Positions 52,875 to 53,456 of a stretch of DNA of 53,456 nt are shown one piece after another; the first letter of the stretch is position 1; every line of letters begins with the position of its first letter. Origin of the DNA: Oscillospiraceae bacterium (GTDB lineage Bacteria; Bacillota; Clostridia; Oscillospirales; Oscillospiraceae); contig JAFQBN010000030.1 of assembly GCA_017416685.1 (NCBI GenBank), positions 1-53,456 on the forward strand. Reading direction: 5' to 3'. The notes under the pieces are model-generated. The model was not told the DNA's origin. It ran no database searches and saw only the letters and a program-made list of their open reading frames with translations. The position numbers and the translations under genes were made by a program.

Positions 52875-53456
52875 ATGAACATTCTGGTCATCAACGCCGG
52901 CAGCTCCTCCCTGAAGTATCAGCTGCTCAATCCCGAGACCCAGCAGGTCCTTGCCAAGGGTCTGTGCGAGCGTATCGGCATCGACGGCAAGTTCACTTAC
53001 AAGCCCGACGGCAAGCAGGCCATCAAGGAGGCTGACGTGGCTATGCCCACTCACTCCGAGGCTATCAAGGCCGTTCTGGACGCCCTGGTCGATAAGGATA
53101 ACGGCGTGATCGGCTCCATGGCCGAGATCGACGCTGTTGGTCACCGCGTGGTCCACGGCGGCGAGAAGTTCGCCAAGTCCGTGCTGATCACCGACGAGGT
53201 CATGGCCGCCATCGAGGAGTGCAACCCCCTGGCCCCCCTGCACAACCCTGCCAACATCATCGGCATCAAGGCCTGCCAGTCCCTGATGCCCTCCACCCCC
53301 ATGGTGGCTGTGTTTGACACCGCTTTCCACCAGACTATGCCCCCCGTGGCCTATACTTACGCCCTGCCCTACGAGTACTACGAGAACGACAAGGTCCGCC
53401 GCTACGGCTTCCACGGCACCAGCCACAAGTACGTGGCTCAGCGCGCCGCCGCCATG
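52875..53456 (+). CDS. ackA: acetate kinase, N-terminal part
   Basis: 194 codons up to the window edge; the gene continues beyond. It interconverts acetyl phosphate and acetate with ATP formation, the last step of fermentative acetate production. Signatures: [18 protein letters not shown] at the N-terminus, the [12 protein letters not shown] loop, [11 protein letters not shown] and [13 protein letters not shown]. The ATG follows AAGGAG. Codon use is strongly C/G-ending, like the sugar cluster, indicating high expression. pta is not adjacent on the visible side. Confidence 0.97.
   Translation, partial: MNILVINAGSSSLKYQLLNPETQQVLAKGLCERIGIDGKFTYKPDGKQAIKEADVAMPTHSEAIKAVLDALVDKDNGVIGSMAEIDAVGHRVVHGGEKFAKSVLITDEVMAAIEECNPLAPLHNPANIIGIKACQSLMPSTPMVAVFDTAFHQTMPPVAYTYALPYEYYENDKVRRYGFHGTSHKYVAQRAAAM

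Overview
The window is about 53 kb of chromosome from a high-GC, Gram-positive anaerobe, most likely a spore-forming Clostridia of the Oscillospiraceae type (inference). The pointers are a YlbJ-type sporulation membrane protein, a DacF-type carboxypeptidase, strong AAGGAGG ribosome binding sites, consensus sigma-A promoters, acetate kinase, a desulfoferrodoxin-like domain and a pyridine-nucleotide-independent-looking thioredoxin reductase. Coding GC is high with C/G-ending codons, except in an AT-richer island at about 1.8-9.3 kb.

Layout. 0-1.75 kb: end of purB and complete guaA. 1.75-9.3 kb: an integrative-element-like island with decayed attachment-like repeats, a zinc-ribbon protein, a possible GIY-YIG/ribbon-helix-helix protein, a cluster of hairpins that could be an origin, an excisionase-type HTH, a zinc-finger/RepA-like ATPase, an AlbA_2 (Schlafen-type) protein and a tyrosine integrase facing the 3' end of tRNA-Ala(GGC). 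9.3-14.6 kb: tRNA-Ala, rpsU, leuS, then a leftward araC - thioredoxin reductase-like - trxA operon. 14.7-24.6 kb: a large, strongly codon-biased set of sugar genes in two units: two LmbE deacetylases, a divergent NagB-like protein, a PfkB kinase, an MtlD-type and a SorE-type dehydrogenase; then three TIM-barrel isomerases/epimerases and a Gfo/Idh/MocA oxidoreductase. No transporter is present. 24.7-28.9 kb: glnS, galK and a glycerol-1-phosphate dehydrogenase. 29-35.7 kb: a complete F-type ATP synthase operon (I-a-c-b-delta-alpha-gamma-beta-epsilon) whose c subunit carries a two-carboxylate Na+-type motif and whose epsilon subunit is short. 35.8-38.4 kb: a DUF1295 membrane protein, a stand-alone CARF/DUF1887 (Card1/Can2-like) nuclease and tRNA-Arg(CCG) with repeated copies of its own 3' end. 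38.4-47.2 kb: cell-envelope and housekeeping genes (ylbJ, dacF, comEA-like, tagA-like, tmk, DJ-1, 5-FTHF cyclo-ligase, mltG, trhP) plus an unlisted 58-residue protein with 14 cysteines. 47.2-53.5 kb: an XRE regulator fused to a complete desulfoferrodoxin-like module, a hairpin-rich non-coding stretch, metG with a membrane protein, tmcAL and the start of ackA.

Main candidates for undescribed biology: the HTH-superoxide reductase fusion (47256-47840), the transporter-less sugar cluster (14.7-24.6 kb), the orphan CARF nuclease (36703-37881), the Cys-rich miniprotein (44448-44624) and the hairpin cluster of the integrated island (4872-4991). All functions are read from sequence motifs by eye; no database search was run.
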